A DNA stretch of 64,000 nucleotides from Streptomyces sp. Tue 6430 (GCA_021568835.1 JAKGSH010000010.1:2108001-2172000); one strand, 5' to 3'. Shown: positions 8,530 through 17,461, numbered from the stretch's first letter. Translations and numbers: made by a program. The notes: generated by a model from the letters alone, not told the origin.

Positions 8530-10004
8530 ATGATCCGACGCAGAACCCTGCTGGCCGCCACCGGTGGCGCCCTCCTCGGCACCGGCCTGGCGGCCGGCAC
8601 GGCCCGCGCCGACGCGACGATCGGCGTCAACCCGTCCACGAGCCACGGCACTTGGGAGGGCTGGGGCACCTCCCTCGCCTGGTGGGCCAACGTCTTCGAC
8701 GCCCGCGACGACTTCGCCGACCTCTTCTTCACGACCAGGTCGGTGGCCTACGGCGGCCGGACGCTCCCCGGCCTCGGCATGAACATCGCCCGCTACAACC
8801 TGGGCGCGTGCAGCTGGAACAGCGTGGGCGGCGAGTCGATGGCGGTCTCCCCCAACATCCCCGCGTTCAAGCAGATCGAGGGCTTCTGGCAGGACTGGAA
8901 CAACGAGGACCCCGCCTCCTCGGCGTGGAACTGGTCGGCGGACGCCAAGCAGCGGGCCATGCTGACGAAGGCGACCGCGCGGGGCGCGACCACCGAACTG
9001 TTCGCCAACTCCCCCATGTGGTGGATGTGCCAGAACCACAACCCCTCGGGCGCGGCGGGCGGCGGCAACAACCTCCAGTCCTGGAACTACCGCCAGCACG
9101 CCTCCCACCTGGCCGCCGTCGCCCTGTACGCGAAGAACAACTGGGGGGTGGACTTCGCGACGGTCGACCCCTTCAACGAGCCCTCCTCGTCCTGGTGGAC
9201 GGCGACCGGCACCCAGGAGGGCTGCCACATGGACGCGAGCGTCCAGGCGGCCGTACTGCCTTATCTGCGCAGCGAGTTGGACAAGCGCGGCCTGACCGGC
9301 ACTCGTATCTCCGCCTCGGACGAGACGAGTTACGACCTGGCCCGCACGACGTGGAACTCCTTCGGCGCGTCCACGAAGGCCCTGGTGAGCCGGGTCAACG
9401 TGCACGGCTACCAGGGCTCGGGCGGCCGCCGGGACCTCCTGTACACGGACGTGGTGACGACGTCCGGCAAGGCCCTGTGGAACTCCGAGACCGGCGACAA
9501 CGACGGCACCGGCCTGTCCATGGCGAGCAACCTGCTCTACGACTTCCGCTGGCTGCACCCGACGGCCTGGGTGTACTGGCAGGTCATGGACCCGTCGACG
9601 AACTGGGCGATGATCGCGTACGACGCGGCCACCCTCCAGCCCGGCGCGGTCACCACGAAGTACTACGTGATGGCCCAGTTCAGCCGCCACATCCGCCCCG
9701 GCATGACGATCCTCGACACGGGCGTCAGCTATGCGGTGGCCGCGCTGGACAGGGCCGCGCGGCGCCTGGTGATCGTCGCCGCCAACACCTCCTCGTCGGC
9801 CCAGACCCTGACCTTCGACCTCTCCCGCTTCACCACCGCGACCGGCGGCTCGGGCGGCCTGGTCCCCGCTGGAACACGGTGACCTCGGGCGGCGGCGACC
9901 TGTACACGGCCCGCTCGGACACGTACCTGTCCGGGAAGACGGTCAGCGTGCCGTTCGCGGCGGGCGCGGTGCAGACGCTCCAGGTGGACGGGGTGACGGT
10001 CTAG
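8530..10004 (+). CDS. secreted GH30-family glycoside hydrolase, endo-beta-1,6-galactanase-like (frameshift near 9868)
   Basis: ATG 8530 begins a Tat signal (RRRTLLAATGGALL, cleavage near ARADA). The catalytic barrel follows: HGTWEGWGTSLAWWA at the start, general acid/base E217 in DPFNEPSSSWW and nucleophile E320 in WNSETGDND. These are the two Glu residues expected for clan GH-A family GH30, and the galactanase-like subgroup is the best fit. The small C-terminal beta domain is split: after GGSGGLVP the frame runs to a premature stop at 9882, while RWNTVTSGGGDLYTARSDTY continues in another frame to 10004. Adding one C to the CCCC run repairs it. The enzyme probably degrades plant arabinogalactan side chains outside the cell. 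Confidence 0.85.
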
Positions 10005-10050
10005 GGGATCCGGGGCCCTGGGGAATCCGGGGCCCCGGGGATCCGGGACT

Positions 10051-10080
10051 CCCGGGGCGCCCCCTCCCCGGCGCCCCGGG
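10051..10080 (+). terminator. terminator after the GH30 gene
   Basis: Perfect 11-bp stem CCCGGGGCGCC / GGCGCCCCGGG with an 8-nt C-rich loop, 47 bp after the glycosidase stop. A second inverted repeat (GCCGCAGGCC / GGCCTGCGGC, 10080-10122) follows directly. Confidence 0.75.
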
Positions 10081-10162
10081 CCGCAGGCCGGCCTCCCCTT
10101 CCCCGTCCCCCTGGCCTGCGGCTGTCTCCTCTTCGTCACCGGTCGGCAGTACGGTGTCACCC

Positions 10163-11182
10163 ATGCGCCCCGACACGCCTGCCGAGAACGTCGACCACAC
10201 CGCCGAAGCGGCACGCCTGGAGCGGACCGCCGGCCTGTACCCCGAGGACGCCGAGGCCCTGCTCGTCCAGGCCGCGGCCCACCTGGAACTGTCCGGCGAC
10301 CGCCCCGCCGCGACCACCCTCTACGACCGCCTGCTGTCGTCCCCGGCCGGCCTGGACGCCCCGCACCTGGTCCGCGCCCTCAAGGCCTCGAACCTGTGGG
10401 AGTACGGCCACGAGGCCGAGGCCCGCGCGATCATCGACGGCATCCGCGCGGCCGCCCCGCGGGACCCGGCCCCCTGGGTGATCGTCGCGGAGTCCCTGGA
10501 GGCCCACGACGAGCTGGAGGCGGCGGAGGCGACGTTCACGGAGGGTGCGCGCCTGCTGCTGACGGACGTGGCGGAGCCGCCGTACGCCACGCACCCCCTC
10601 CTCTTCGGCCGCCACCGCGTCCGCCGCATGCTGGGCGCGGCCCACGACGACTGGGACACCCTCGCCGACACCGTGAACTCGTCCCCGGTCTCCCTGGACG
10701 AACTCCACGACCCGAAGCGGGTCTGGTCCCTCGGGTCCGACAACCCGCTGGAGCTGGAGGCCGAGATCTCCCGCCTCCGCGCCGAACTGGGCACCTTCCG
10801 GGAGGCCCTCTCCCGCCCCTTCCCGGTGGCGATCCTGCACTGGCCGACGGGCGAACTGGCGGAGCTGCTGTCGGCCTACCCCGCCCTCGCGGACGAGTAC
10901 CCGTCCCACGAGACCCACCTCGCGGTGATAGAGGCCTCCCTGCGCGAACTGTCCGCCTCCGGCACGGGCAACCTGGGCATCGTCACGGGCACGGTCCCCT
11001 CGTACGAGGCGTTCGCGGCCTCGGAGGGCACGTCCCCCGCGGACGCCGACCTGCTGCCGCAGTACGCGACGATCCTGGCGGCGCGGGGGAGGGCGGTGGC
11101 TTGGCCGCCGGAGCGGGGGGCTTCGTGCTGGTGCGGGTCGCAGAAGGCTTATGGGGAGTGTCACGGGGCCCCGGTGGCCTGA
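10163..11182 (+). CDS. SEC-C motif protein with TPR-like repeats
   Basis: 339 residues from ATG 10163; a GTG at 10154 is possible, and neither has a clear ribosome binding site. The N-terminal half is helical and resembles degenerate tetratricopeptide repeats (YPEDAEALLVQAAAHLELSG, ASNLWEYGHEAEARAIIDGI, ESLEAHDELEAAEATFTEGA). The C-terminus ends in CWCGSQKAYGECHG, the zinc-binding SEC-C motif (C-x-C-8-CH) first described in SecA. No catalytic motif is visible. Stand-alone SEC-C proteins are widespread in Streptomyces with unknown function. It is the last core-like gene before the accessory island. Confidence 0.8.
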   Translation: MRPDTPAENVDHTAEAARLERTAGLYPEDAEALLVQAAAHLELSGDRPAATTLYDRLLSSPAGLDAPHLVRALKASNLWEYGHEAEARAIIDGIRAAAPRDPAPWVIVAESLEAHDELEAAEATFTEGARLLLTDVAEPPYATHPLLFGRHRVRRMLGAAHDDWDTLADTVNSSPVSLDELHDPKRVWSLGSDNPLELEAEISRLRAELGTFREALSRPFPVAILHWPTGELAELLSAYPALADEYPSHETHLAVIEASLRELSASGTGNLGIVTGTVPSYEAFAASEGTSPADADLLPQYATILAARGRAVAWPPERGASCWCGSQKAYGECHGAPVA

Positions 11183-11585
11183 GGTCTCCCCGCCCCGTTC
11201 TGGGACGATGCCGACTCTCGTGGAAGAAATAGCTGTTGAGGCTTGCTTCGGCTACAGAACCAGGGCGGGGCTGCATGATCGGTTCGCGGCACAGATGCAT
11301 GTGGCGTCTGCTGCCACAAGCACGACGCCCCTTGCCGTGACGGCTGCGGGGTACACCATCAGCGACATATGGGCCGCTCTTGTCCTCAGCGTATGAGTTC
11401 CTTCTCCTTCCACGACGGACTACCGGGGTTCCGAAGGGTGATCGGCGCACCCAGAAGCGGGCAAGAAACTACTTGCCAACCACGCATGTACCGGCTTACG
11501 CCGAGTAAGTATTCTCGCTTAGCTTGACATAGTTGCAGGTCAACCCCTGATCGACATATTGCCAACCCACACGAAAGAGCGCCCC
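11183..11585. other. gene-free, lower-GC stretch at the island's left edge
   Basis: No open frame here has Streptomyces codon bias or a ribosome binding site. GC drops visibly (for example 11470-11560). A short inverted repeat CTTAC-GCCGA-GTAAG lies at about 11495-11509, followed by a -35-like TTGACA at 11525, a possible promoter for the small gene at 11586. No integrase or attachment site was recognised. Confidence 0.4.
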
Positions 11586-11828
11586 ATGGCCTTGATTAAG
11601 GAATTTCAGCCTGTCTCCTCTGATACTCAAAGGATGCACGGGCAGGTCACTTGTGGCTACCGTACGTTCACTGCGAACGGTCAGCGCATCCTACAACTGG
11701 ACACCTACGGGTCCACAGAACGAATGATTCTCGACAAAATCAGCCAAAGCATCCAATTGGATGCCGACGCGGCCCGTGAGCTGCTCAAAATCATTGAGGC
11801 CTCGTTCCCCGACCTCGCCCACCGATAA
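11586..11828 (+). CDS. small hypothetical island protein
   Basis: 80 residues from ATG 11586, with GAAAGAG upstream. The sequence is soluble and mixed alpha/beta (VTCGYRTFTANGQRILQLDT near residues 22-41; DADAARELLKIIEASF at the C-terminus). I recognise no catalytic motif. Its codon usage is more AT-rich than the core genes, with third positions of A/T common, as is the surrounding DNA, which points to acquisition. It is followed 105 bp later by a DUF397 gene on the same strand. It could be a small regulator or the partner of a nearby toxin-like pair, but no function is assigned. Confidence 0.6.
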   Translation: MALIKEFQPVSSDTQRMHGQVTCGYRTFTANGQRILQLDTYGSTERMILDKISQSIQLDADAARELLKIIEASFPDLAHR

Positions 11829-11933
11829 CTGCGCGCCCTTCGCCTCGCTCAGCCGCCGAAGGCCAGGCAACCTACGGGCGCCACATCGTCTTTGAATCCA
11901 CGATCGAACTCATCGACCGAATCACAAGGAGCC

Positions 11934-12131
11934 TTGATACGACACATCCAGAGCCCCACTGGTTCAAGCTACAGCGGCGGCAGCGGAACAGAATGCGTTG
12001 AATGTGCGGAAGTCGACGATGGCACGCTCATACGTGACTCAAAGCGGCTGGAAGGTCCTGCGGTTGGGGTCCGGCGTGAGGCATGGCACATGCTTCTAAT
12101 GACCTTGGCGCACGACGCGCCTAAGAAGTAA
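11934..12131 (+). CDS. DUF397 domain protein (first copy)
   Basis: About 65 residues. The DUF397 hallmark is intact: SSYSGGSGTECVECA, then TLIRDSK and a VGVRREAWHMLL end. The start is uncertain. TTG 11934 follows AAGGAG with only 2 bp between, and TTG 11892 would add 14 residues. DUF397 proteins are the small partners of XRE-DUF5753 regulators (Scr1/Scr2, WhiJ-type pairs), and deletion studies link such pairs to sporulation and antibiotic control. No XRE-DUF5753 gene stands directly upstream here, so this copy is an orphan. Confidence 0.7.
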   Translation: MIRHIQSPTGSSYSGGSGTECVECAEVDDGTLIRDSKRLEGPAVGVRREAWHMLLMTLAHDAPKK

Positions 12132-12147
12132 GCACAGGACAACTGAA

Positions 12148-12180
12148 GGAAGGGCCCACCTCATCCAGGCAGGCCCTTCC
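12148..12180. terminator. terminator between convergent island genes
   Basis: 9-bp perfect stem GGAAGGGCC / GGCCCTTCC with a 15-nt loop, followed on the plus strand by TGAAAAATC. It lies between the orphan DUF397 gene and the converging DGQHR-like gene. Confidence 0.65.
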
Positions 12181-12219
12181 TGAAAAATCGGCACTACGCC
12201 TACCGGGTATCCGGCGACC

Positions 12220-13026
12220 TCACCCCTCAATCCGGTTAGCCGGTCGACGCCCCTTGTTCCACGCCTCCAGAACAAACCGGTAAGCAACGCTAATCCGGGA
12301 CCCAGTGCCACTGTTGTTGAAGCCCCCGTTGGACGAGGCGCTCAAAATTTGAGACCGCCACTTTGAGGCTGTACCGGTACGCTCAAGTTTCTTCGCGAGC
12401 TCCGAGTCATTGACGAGGTCACCATGGCGACCGAGGAACATCCCGATGCCGCCCAGGAGCATGCCGTCCCAGGATTCAGCGGAGCGTCCCCAAGCCTCTT
12501 CCGCGATGGTAAGTGTGCGGTCAAGCACGTCCGCTCCATACCTGTCCGTAATCTGCAGTACGCCCGACACGGCACCGACGCTGTTGGTTGAGGAGGACCC
12601 CAGGCTGAGCTGGTGAGACTTCAAGACGCGGTCAGTGTCGACGAACAGCGGCACACCTCCGGTGAGACCGACGTGGTATTCGTCGATCGGACGAGGCTTG
12701 TGTGACTCGCGGTTCTTGATCAGGAAGAGGATAGCCTCCTGCTCCTGAGTAAGTCCGTAGTGAATATCCGCTCTAATGGTCTCCAGCCCCGCCAACTCAG
12801 AGGCACGCTTACGGTGCTGACCATCTACGATGTAGCGAGAACCGTCCTCACGCTGGGAGACGATGATGGTTCCGATTGCCTCACGGACGAGGTTGTTAGC
12901 AATCGTCTGGGCGCGACGCTCGTTCAAAGTGCGTTGCGCCTGCCTGTCGATGAGAAGATCGGCGATCTTCACTTCCACGCCATGATCGACTTCATGCTTG
13001 GGCAGGTCGTAGCTGTACTTGGGCAT
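12220..13026 (-). CDS. ParB/DGQHR-like nuclease-fold protein
   Basis: 268 residues from ATG 13026, with an AGGAGG ribosome site. Residues 18-110 look like a ParB N-terminal fold: VEVKIADLLIDRQAQRTLN, then IGTIIVSQREDGSRYIVDGQHRKRASELAG. The VDGQHR motif is the nucleotide/DNA-handling loop shared by ParB, Srx and DGQHR proteins. The remainder is helical with EQEAILFLIKNRESHKPRPI and ends in a basic segment. No helix-turn-helix typical of chromosomal ParB is visible and no ParA lies nearby, so chromosome partition is unlikely. Related proteins occur in integrative elements and phages. Its role here is unknown. Confidence 0.65.
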   Translation of the reverse strand: MPKYSYDLPKHEVDHGVEVKIADLLIDRQAQRTLNERRAQTIANNLVREAIGTIIVSQREDGSRYIVDGQHRKRASELAGLETIRADIHYGLTQEQEAILFLIKNRESHKPRPIDEYHVGLTGGVPLFVDTDRVLKSHQLSLGSSSTNSVGAVSGVLQITDRYGADVLDRTLTIAEEAWGRSAESWDGMLLGGIGMFLGRHGDLVNDSELAKKLERTGTASKWRSQILSASSNGGFNNSGTGSRISVAYRFVLEAWNKGRRPANRIEG

Positions 13027-13216
13027 GACGAACCTCCTGACGCCACGTCAAGGGATGTTGGGCTTCTGCCGGATTGGGGGATGGGCGTCGATGAACGAGT
13101 TAATCATCTCATCGCACACGCAGCAGCAGAATTTTCCACGCTCGTGGCCAGTCAAGAGGCGAGGAGCGAGACGGCAACAGCCCGCCACATCAACCTCACG
13201 AGCTCGCGCACGGTAG

Positions 13217-13822
13217 GAACTCGCCGCACTCCGGAGGCAGCATGCCTTCCGCAGTGAGCTGCGCCAGGTACTGGCGTACAACCTCGCCCGCACCGAGCAC
13301 GTGCCCATCCCCCTTCTCAGCGGAACCGGCGCCACGGGTGTCCCGCTGACGGTGCACGCCTCATACAGCCGCGAAGAGATCCTTCCAGCTCTCGGCCAGG
13401 CCGACATCGGGGGCTTCCTGCCCGGTGACTTTCGCGAGGGCGTGAAGTGGTGCGAGGCTGCGAAGACGGACGCACTCCTCATCACTCTGGAGAAGGACGA
13501 GAAGGACTTCTCCCCTCAGACCCGCTACCGCGACTTCGCGCTGAGCGAGACCCGCTTCCACTGGGAGTCCCAGAACCAGACCTCGGCGACCTCCCCGACG
13601 GGCCTGAGGTACCAGCACCACGTCGAGCAGGGCAGCCAGGTGTTGCTGTTCGTCCGCCGCTACAAGACCACCGACATAGGCGGCGCCCAGCCGTGGATGT
13701 TGCTGGGCCCTGCCAGGTACGAGAAGCACGAGAGCAGCAAACCGATGGCGATCACCTGGAAACTCGAGCACCCGATCCCGGCGGACGTGCTGACGTACGC
13801 CAAGGCCGTGGCGGCGGGCTGA
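13217..13822 (+). pseudogene. C-terminal remnant of a DUF3427 helicase-like protein
   Basis: From just after an in-frame TAG (13214-13216) the frame reads ELAALRRQHAFRSELRQVLAYN and then PLTVHASYSREEILPALG, EGVKWCEAAKTDALLITLEK, YRDFALSETRFHWESQNQTS, SPTGLRYQHH, LLFVRRYKT and PMAITWKLEHPIPADV. This is the DUF3427 domain found at the C-terminus of large PLD/DEAD-type helicases of defence islands. No helicase motifs lie upstream, because a minus-strand gene occupies that DNA. A GTG at 13301 could allow a 173-residue fragment to be made. I read it as debris of a former phage-defence gene. Confidence 0.7.
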
Positions 13823-13911
13823 CTTTCCCCACGCGGGAGTTCGGCCCGGTTGATCGATTCGGTCCCGGTCTCTCCGCGCGGCGAGGGAGCCGCGCGGAGA
13901 GACACTGGCGC

Positions 13912-14532
13912 CTAGGCGGCGCTCGCCTCCGCTTCGTAATGCATCTGGACCCGGTCAAGGAAGTCGTCCGGATCGTGGCCTCGGGCGGCGGTCCAGTGGA
14001 GAAGGTCCGCCATCAACTCGATCGCGGACTCCTCGAGCTCCCTCGCCCGAAGGTTCGGCCCGCCGCGAGTGCCTTGGTAGGCCTCCAGGGCCCCCGTCAC
14101 CCGTTCGACGCGTCGGCAACCACGCTCGGCGCTCAGTGCGATCTCGCACCAGACGGCCTTGCCCGCCGCCGTCAGCAGCGTGCCCCAGTCCACGGCCAGC
14201 GAGGCGAGCAGGTGAAGACCGCGTCCGCATTCCTGCTCGCAGTCCACCGGCCTGAGCGACGGACTGACGGTGCTCCTGTCGTGGACTTCAAGCCGCAGCC
14301 GCTCTCCCCGCCATTCGAGGATCAAGGTCGCCGACGCGCCCTCGCCGACGTGTTTGACCACGTTGGTGGCCAACTCCGTGACGAGTAGCTCCGCTTCGTC
14401 GACCGCGACAGGCGCGTTCCAGCGGTCCAACTGCCTGACCACCGCCTTGCGCAACAAGCGCACTTCCGCCGGTGCCGCCTCGAAGGGCAAGACGCAGCGA
14501 AGTCTCGGTTCAGTGACTTCGTAGCCGGGCAT
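13912..14532 (-). CDS. anti-sigma-factor-like ATP-binding protein (HATPase_c)
   Basis: 206 residues from ATG 14532, preceded by GGAGGAG. The GHKL fold shows the N-box ELLVTELATNVVKH (near residues 47-60), the G1 box LEVHDRS and the G2-type GRGLHLLASLAVDWG. There is no sensor or dimerisation domain, as in RsbW/SpoIIAB-like kinases common in Streptomyces. A C-terminal extension of about 60 residues beyond the ATPase fold is longer than usual. It is divergent from the XRE-DUF5753 gene (219-bp gap). The trio ATPase, XRE-DUF5753 and DUF397 matches the recurring abaA/whiJ-type clusters that tune development. Confidence 0.85.
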   Translation of the reverse strand: MPGYEVTEPRLRCVLPFEAAPAEVRLLRKAVVRQLDRWNAPVAVDEAELLVTELATNVVKHVGEGASATLILEWRGERLRLEVHDRSTVSPSLRPVDCEQECGRGLHLLASLAVDWGTLLTAAGKAVWCEIALSAERGCRRVERVTGALEAYQGTRGGPNLRARELEESAIELMADLLHWTAARGHDPDDFLDRVQMHYEAEASAA

Positions 14533-14751
14533 GACCGACTCCTCCCTCCCGGGCCACGCACATGCTGCGCCTGCCGTATCCGTACGACTGCACTGCGTAG
14601 CGATCCGAGAGAGAGCATGGGCACGGAGAAGTCTCGCTATGTAACTTCTCACCAGACTCCATCGAGTGAATCCGATGGTCGGGCCCCCTCCCGCTGCCTA
14701 GCCTGATGGGATCTCCGGGCTCCGTCGCCCGGCGTATGGCGAAGGAGCCAC

Positions 14752-15597
14752 ATGTCCGACCGGACCACTACCCGTCGGCGCCAACTCGGCGCGACGATGC
14801 GCAAGTTGCGTGCCCGCAAAGGGCTCACTCTCGAAGAGGCCGGGCGTCTCGTCGGTGTGTCCAAAGCGACGGTCAGCCGATACGAGACACAGGCCGGCCC
14901 GGTCAAGTGGCTGGTGGTCGACGCCCTGTGCCGCGAGTACGACGCAACTGAAGCCGAGCGCCGGGCCGTCGTCGCCATCGCCAAGAACGCCAGGCAGCAG
15001 GGCTGGTGGAGTTCTTTCTCCGACTCCATCCCGGAGAGCATGAACCTGTTGCTTACGCTGGAGGACGAGGCGGTGCGCGAGAGCCACTTCTCGTGCGTCT
15101 ACGTCCCCGGACTCCTGCAAACACGCGCCTACAGCACTGCGCTGCAGAAGGCCAACGAGATCCCGCTGGAGGCGTCGGAGATCGACCGCCTGGTCGACAT
15201 CCGCATGAAGAGGCAGGAGATCCTCACCCGCCCGAAGCCCCTCCGCCTGTGGGCCATCCTCGACGAGTCGGTGATCCGGCGAGTGGTCGGATCACCTCAG
15301 TTGATGCGGGACCAGCTCGACCGCCTACTTGAGGCGAACGAGTCTCCTCACATCACGCTTCAGGTACTGCCCTTCGCCAAGGGCGCCCACACCGCGGCAC
15401 TGGGAAGCTTCGTCATCATCGGCGGCGCCGAGCCGTCCCTCGACGTGGTCTACATCGACTTCCACACGGGATCCCTCTTCCTGGAGGAGGACGAGGAACT
15501 CGATCGATACAGACTTGCGTTCGAGTACCTCCGGGCGCAAGCGTTGGACATGGAGGCTTCCTCGTCCCTGATCCACCGCGCCCGCAAGGAGCTGTGA
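14752..15597 (+). CDS. XRE-family regulator with DUF5753 (Scr1/WhiJ-type)
   Basis: 281 residues from ATG 14752. The N-terminal helix-turn-helix is complete (LGATMRKLRARKGLTLEEAG, LVGVSKATVSRYETQAG, residues 12-50). The DUF5753 domain follows (QGWWSSFSDSIPES, LEDEAVRESHFSCVYVPGLLQT, QEILTRPKPLRLWAILDESV, HITLQVLPFAKGAH). The stop codon abuts the ATG of the DUF397 gene (TGAATG), so the two are co-translated. In S. coelicolor such pairs are described as toxin-antitoxin-like or developmental regulators, with the XRE protein as DNA-binding antitoxin or repressor. Its sensor domain probably receives the DUF397 partner. Confidence 0.92.
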   Translation: MSDRTTTRRRQLGATMRKLRARKGLTLEEAGRLVGVSKATVSRYETQAGPVKWLVVDALCREYDATEAERRAVVAIAKNARQQGWWSSFSDSIPESMNLLLTLEDEAVRESHFSCVYVPGLLQTRAYSTALQKANEIPLEASEIDRLVDIRMKRQEILTRPKPLRLWAILDESVIRRVVGSPQLMRDQLDRLLEANESPHITLQVLPFAKGAHTAALGSFVIIGGAEPSLDVVYIDFHTGSLFLEEDEELDRYRLAFEYLRAQALDMEASSSLIHRARKEL

Positions 15598-15795
15598 ATG
15601 CCCGCCACCCCGCAGTCTGCGTCCGATCCCGTGTGGTTCAAGTCCTCGTACAGCGGCGGTAACACGACGGAGTGCGTGGAGGCGGCTTTCGCGCCCTCAG
15701 GTGTGCTTATACGCGATTCCAAATCTCCAGGCGAGTCCCATGTCGCGGTATCGGCCGAGGCGTGGCAGAGGTTCGTGGGAGCCTTCGTGCGCTGA
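15598..15795 (+). CDS. DUF397 partner of the XRE regulator
   Basis: 65 residues from ATG 15598, immediately after the XRE stop. Canonical DUF397 features are WFKSSYSGGNTTECVEAAF, GVLIRDSK and VAVSAEAWQRFV. Immediate adjacency and the shared strand mark it as the cognate small protein of the XRE-DUF5753 regulator (the Scr2-like member). Predicted cytosolic, with no membrane segment. Confidence 0.92.
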   Translation: MPATPQSASDPVWFKSSYSGGNTTECVEAAFAPSGVLIRDSKSPGESHVAVSAEAWQRFVGAFVR

Positions 15796-15839
15796 CGGCT
15801 GCCTCGTCCACTGCGAGGCAGCAGAGATCGCCCGCAGTG

Positions 15840-16130
15840 CGCCCTCCACGGGCGAAGCCCAACCGATGCAGGAAGCCGATATCTACGCCCTCGGCGCAGC
15901 CCTACTCATCTGCCCCACCAGCCGGCGAGCGGTCAAAACTCGAACAACGCCCAACGTCTCGTTCAGCGAGAGCCCGTGGCGAACGGTCGACGTCACTCGT
16001 TGAAGACGGCAGGCGCGTTGAACCAAACCGTCGACGCGATACTCAGCCACGCACCCGGAGATAGGCCGACCATCCGTGAAGCGCCCGAGGCCCTCGGCTG
16101 CCTCGGGTACTTGCTTCACCGATCCGGTTC
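15840..16130 (+). pseudogene. possible protein-kinase C-terminal remnant
   Basis: In one frame the text MQEADIYALGAALL (about 15866-15907) resembles the D-x-YALG-A motif of Hanks-type kinases. In another frame VDAILSHAPGDRPTIREA (about 16030-16085) resembles the conserved end of a kinase domain (P-x-DRP-T). The stretch between is out of frame and short. This could be a decayed kinase fragment between the XRE/DUF397 pair and the lone DUF5753 gene, or a chance match. Confidence 0.3.
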
Positions 16131-16161
16131 ATCGGCCCATTGGCGAGAGAGGGAGAGAACC

Positions 16162-16773
16162 ATGACCCACGCCACCCCCTGGCAGCAGCGGCTGTCCACC
16201 GGCACGGAAGACATCCAGGACGAGGTAATCGGCTGGTACCGGCGGAGCCGGTACGGCAAGGCGTTCGTTCCCACCATGATCTGGGGCACGCTGCAGACCG
16301 AGGCGTACGCCACCGTGATCCTGCGGCAGGTCGTCGAGTTCCTCGGGGTTCCCGACGATGTGCCGGCCGGAGTCGCCAAGCGGATGGAGCGGCAGCAGGT
16401 CCTCTACGACGGGGAGCACCGGTACGACGTCGTCATCGGTGAGCAGGGGCTGTACACGAACATCGGTGGGCCGTCGGTCATGCGCGGGCAGATGGAGCGG
16501 CTCCTTCGGGACCTCGGCCTTCCTTCACTGAACCTCGGGATCCTTTCCCGCACCGCCGCGATGACAGTGATCCCCAAACCGGCGTTCAGCATCTTCGAGA
16601 CGGACGAAGGACGCCGTGCCGACTACGAACTCGTCTCCCGAGGAGTGGACATCACCGATCCGTCCGAAGTCGCCCTCCACGACAAAGCCTTCGACGCCAT
16701 CAGCGACGCGGCCTCCTACGGGGGTGCGGCCGAGGAACTGATCTCGAAGGCCCTCGACCACTGGAGCCGGTGA
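16162..16773 (+). CDS. stand-alone DUF5753 protein lacking its HTH
   Basis: 203 residues from ATG 16162, with GGGAGAG upstream. It matches only the DUF5753 part of XRE-DUF5753 regulators: WYRRSRYGKAFVPTMIWGTL, LQTEAYATVILRQ, VAKRMERQQVLYDGEH, VVIGEQGLYTNIGGPSVM, then a conserved acidic end. No helix-turn-helix codons precede it; the upstream 366 bp contain only the kinase-like remnant. It may be a decayed regulator, or a sensor-only protein that competes for a DUF397 partner. The next gene converges on it. Confidence 0.75.
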   Translation: MTHATPWQQRLSTGTEDIQDEVIGWYRRSRYGKAFVPTMIWGTLQTEAYATVILRQVVEFLGVPDDVPAGVAKRMERQQVLYDGEHRYDVVIGEQGLYTNIGGPSVMRGQMERLLRDLGLPSLNLGILSRTAAMTVIPKPAFSIFETDEGRRADYELVSRGVDITDPSEVALHDKAFDAISDAASYGGAAEELISKALDHWSR

Positions 16774-16920
16774 CTCGCCCGGTGAGGGCGGTGCAGCGGG
16801 CCTTGGCATCAAGCGGCCCACGGCCACCCGGCCTTGCCCAGCGTGGCGGTTCCGGGGCGAGGTTCAGTTTGCCGCCCAGGCTCTCGTCGTCGCGGCGCCG
16901 CACCTGCCGGGGGACGCCGG

Positions 16921-17298
16921 TCAGGAGGCGGACGGTTCGGTCTCACCCGCGAAGACGATGATCTGGTCGATGAGGCTCCGCCGCAGATGGACGACGTCCG
17001 TTCCCGCCAGGCGGGGGCCTCCGTCCGGCGTGGTGAAGACCCACCGGTACCGGGCCCACTCGTCCGGCATGTCCACCGCCGAGCAGCGCACCATCGTGCC
17101 GGTCCCCGCCGGGTGGCGCCGGATGTCCCGTACGAACCGCTCGACCGCCTCGATCCCCTCACTGCGGCCCAACGGCCCCCAGAAGACCACGTCCGAGGTG
17201 AGGGCCCGGGCGAGCAGCTCGGTCACATGACCGTCGTCCGAGGCGTTGAACGCGGAGATGAACGTGTCGATCGCGGACCGTGCGGTCTCTTCCTGCAT
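16921..17298 (-). CDS. SnoaL-like / NTF2-fold protein
   Basis: 125 residues from ATG 17298. The pattern is a helical start (MQEETARSAIDTFISAFNASDD), SDVVFWGPLGRSEGIEAVERFV and then curved-sheet strands (YRWVFTTPDGGPRLAGTDVVHL, IDQIIVFAGE). That is the cone-shaped SnoaL/NTF2 fold. Enzymatic members are cyclases or isomerases, but many are ligand-binding proteins of unknown role, and no residue here identifies a substrate. Single gene at the right edge of the accessory stretch. Confidence 0.75.
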   Translation of the reverse strand: MQEETARSAIDTFISAFNASDDGHVTELLARALTSDVVFWGPLGRSEGIEAVERFVRDIRRHPAGTGTMVRCSAVDMPDEWARYRWVFTTPDGGPRLAGTDVVHLRRSLIDQIIVFAGETEPSAS

Positions 17299-17461
17299 GC
17301 ACCACTAATACCAGTCGCCTCGCGGCGGCATGCCCCGTTCCTCCGAGCCCCGTCCTGTACGTCCGGTGGCAGTCGGTCACGCCGGCCTCTCCTCCGGCCC
17401 GCTGCCGCCGCCGGCGGATTTGCCGTAGCCGGCGGCGGCCCCGTAGACGAGGGGGACGTGG

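Noticed and set aside
11151-11396. 81-residue plus-strand frame at the island edge
   Set aside because: No ribosome site, unusual codon use and overlap with the SEC-C gene end.
13048-13485. 145-residue minus-strand frame
   Set aside because: Shadow of the helicase remnant; Cys- and Arg-rich with no motif.
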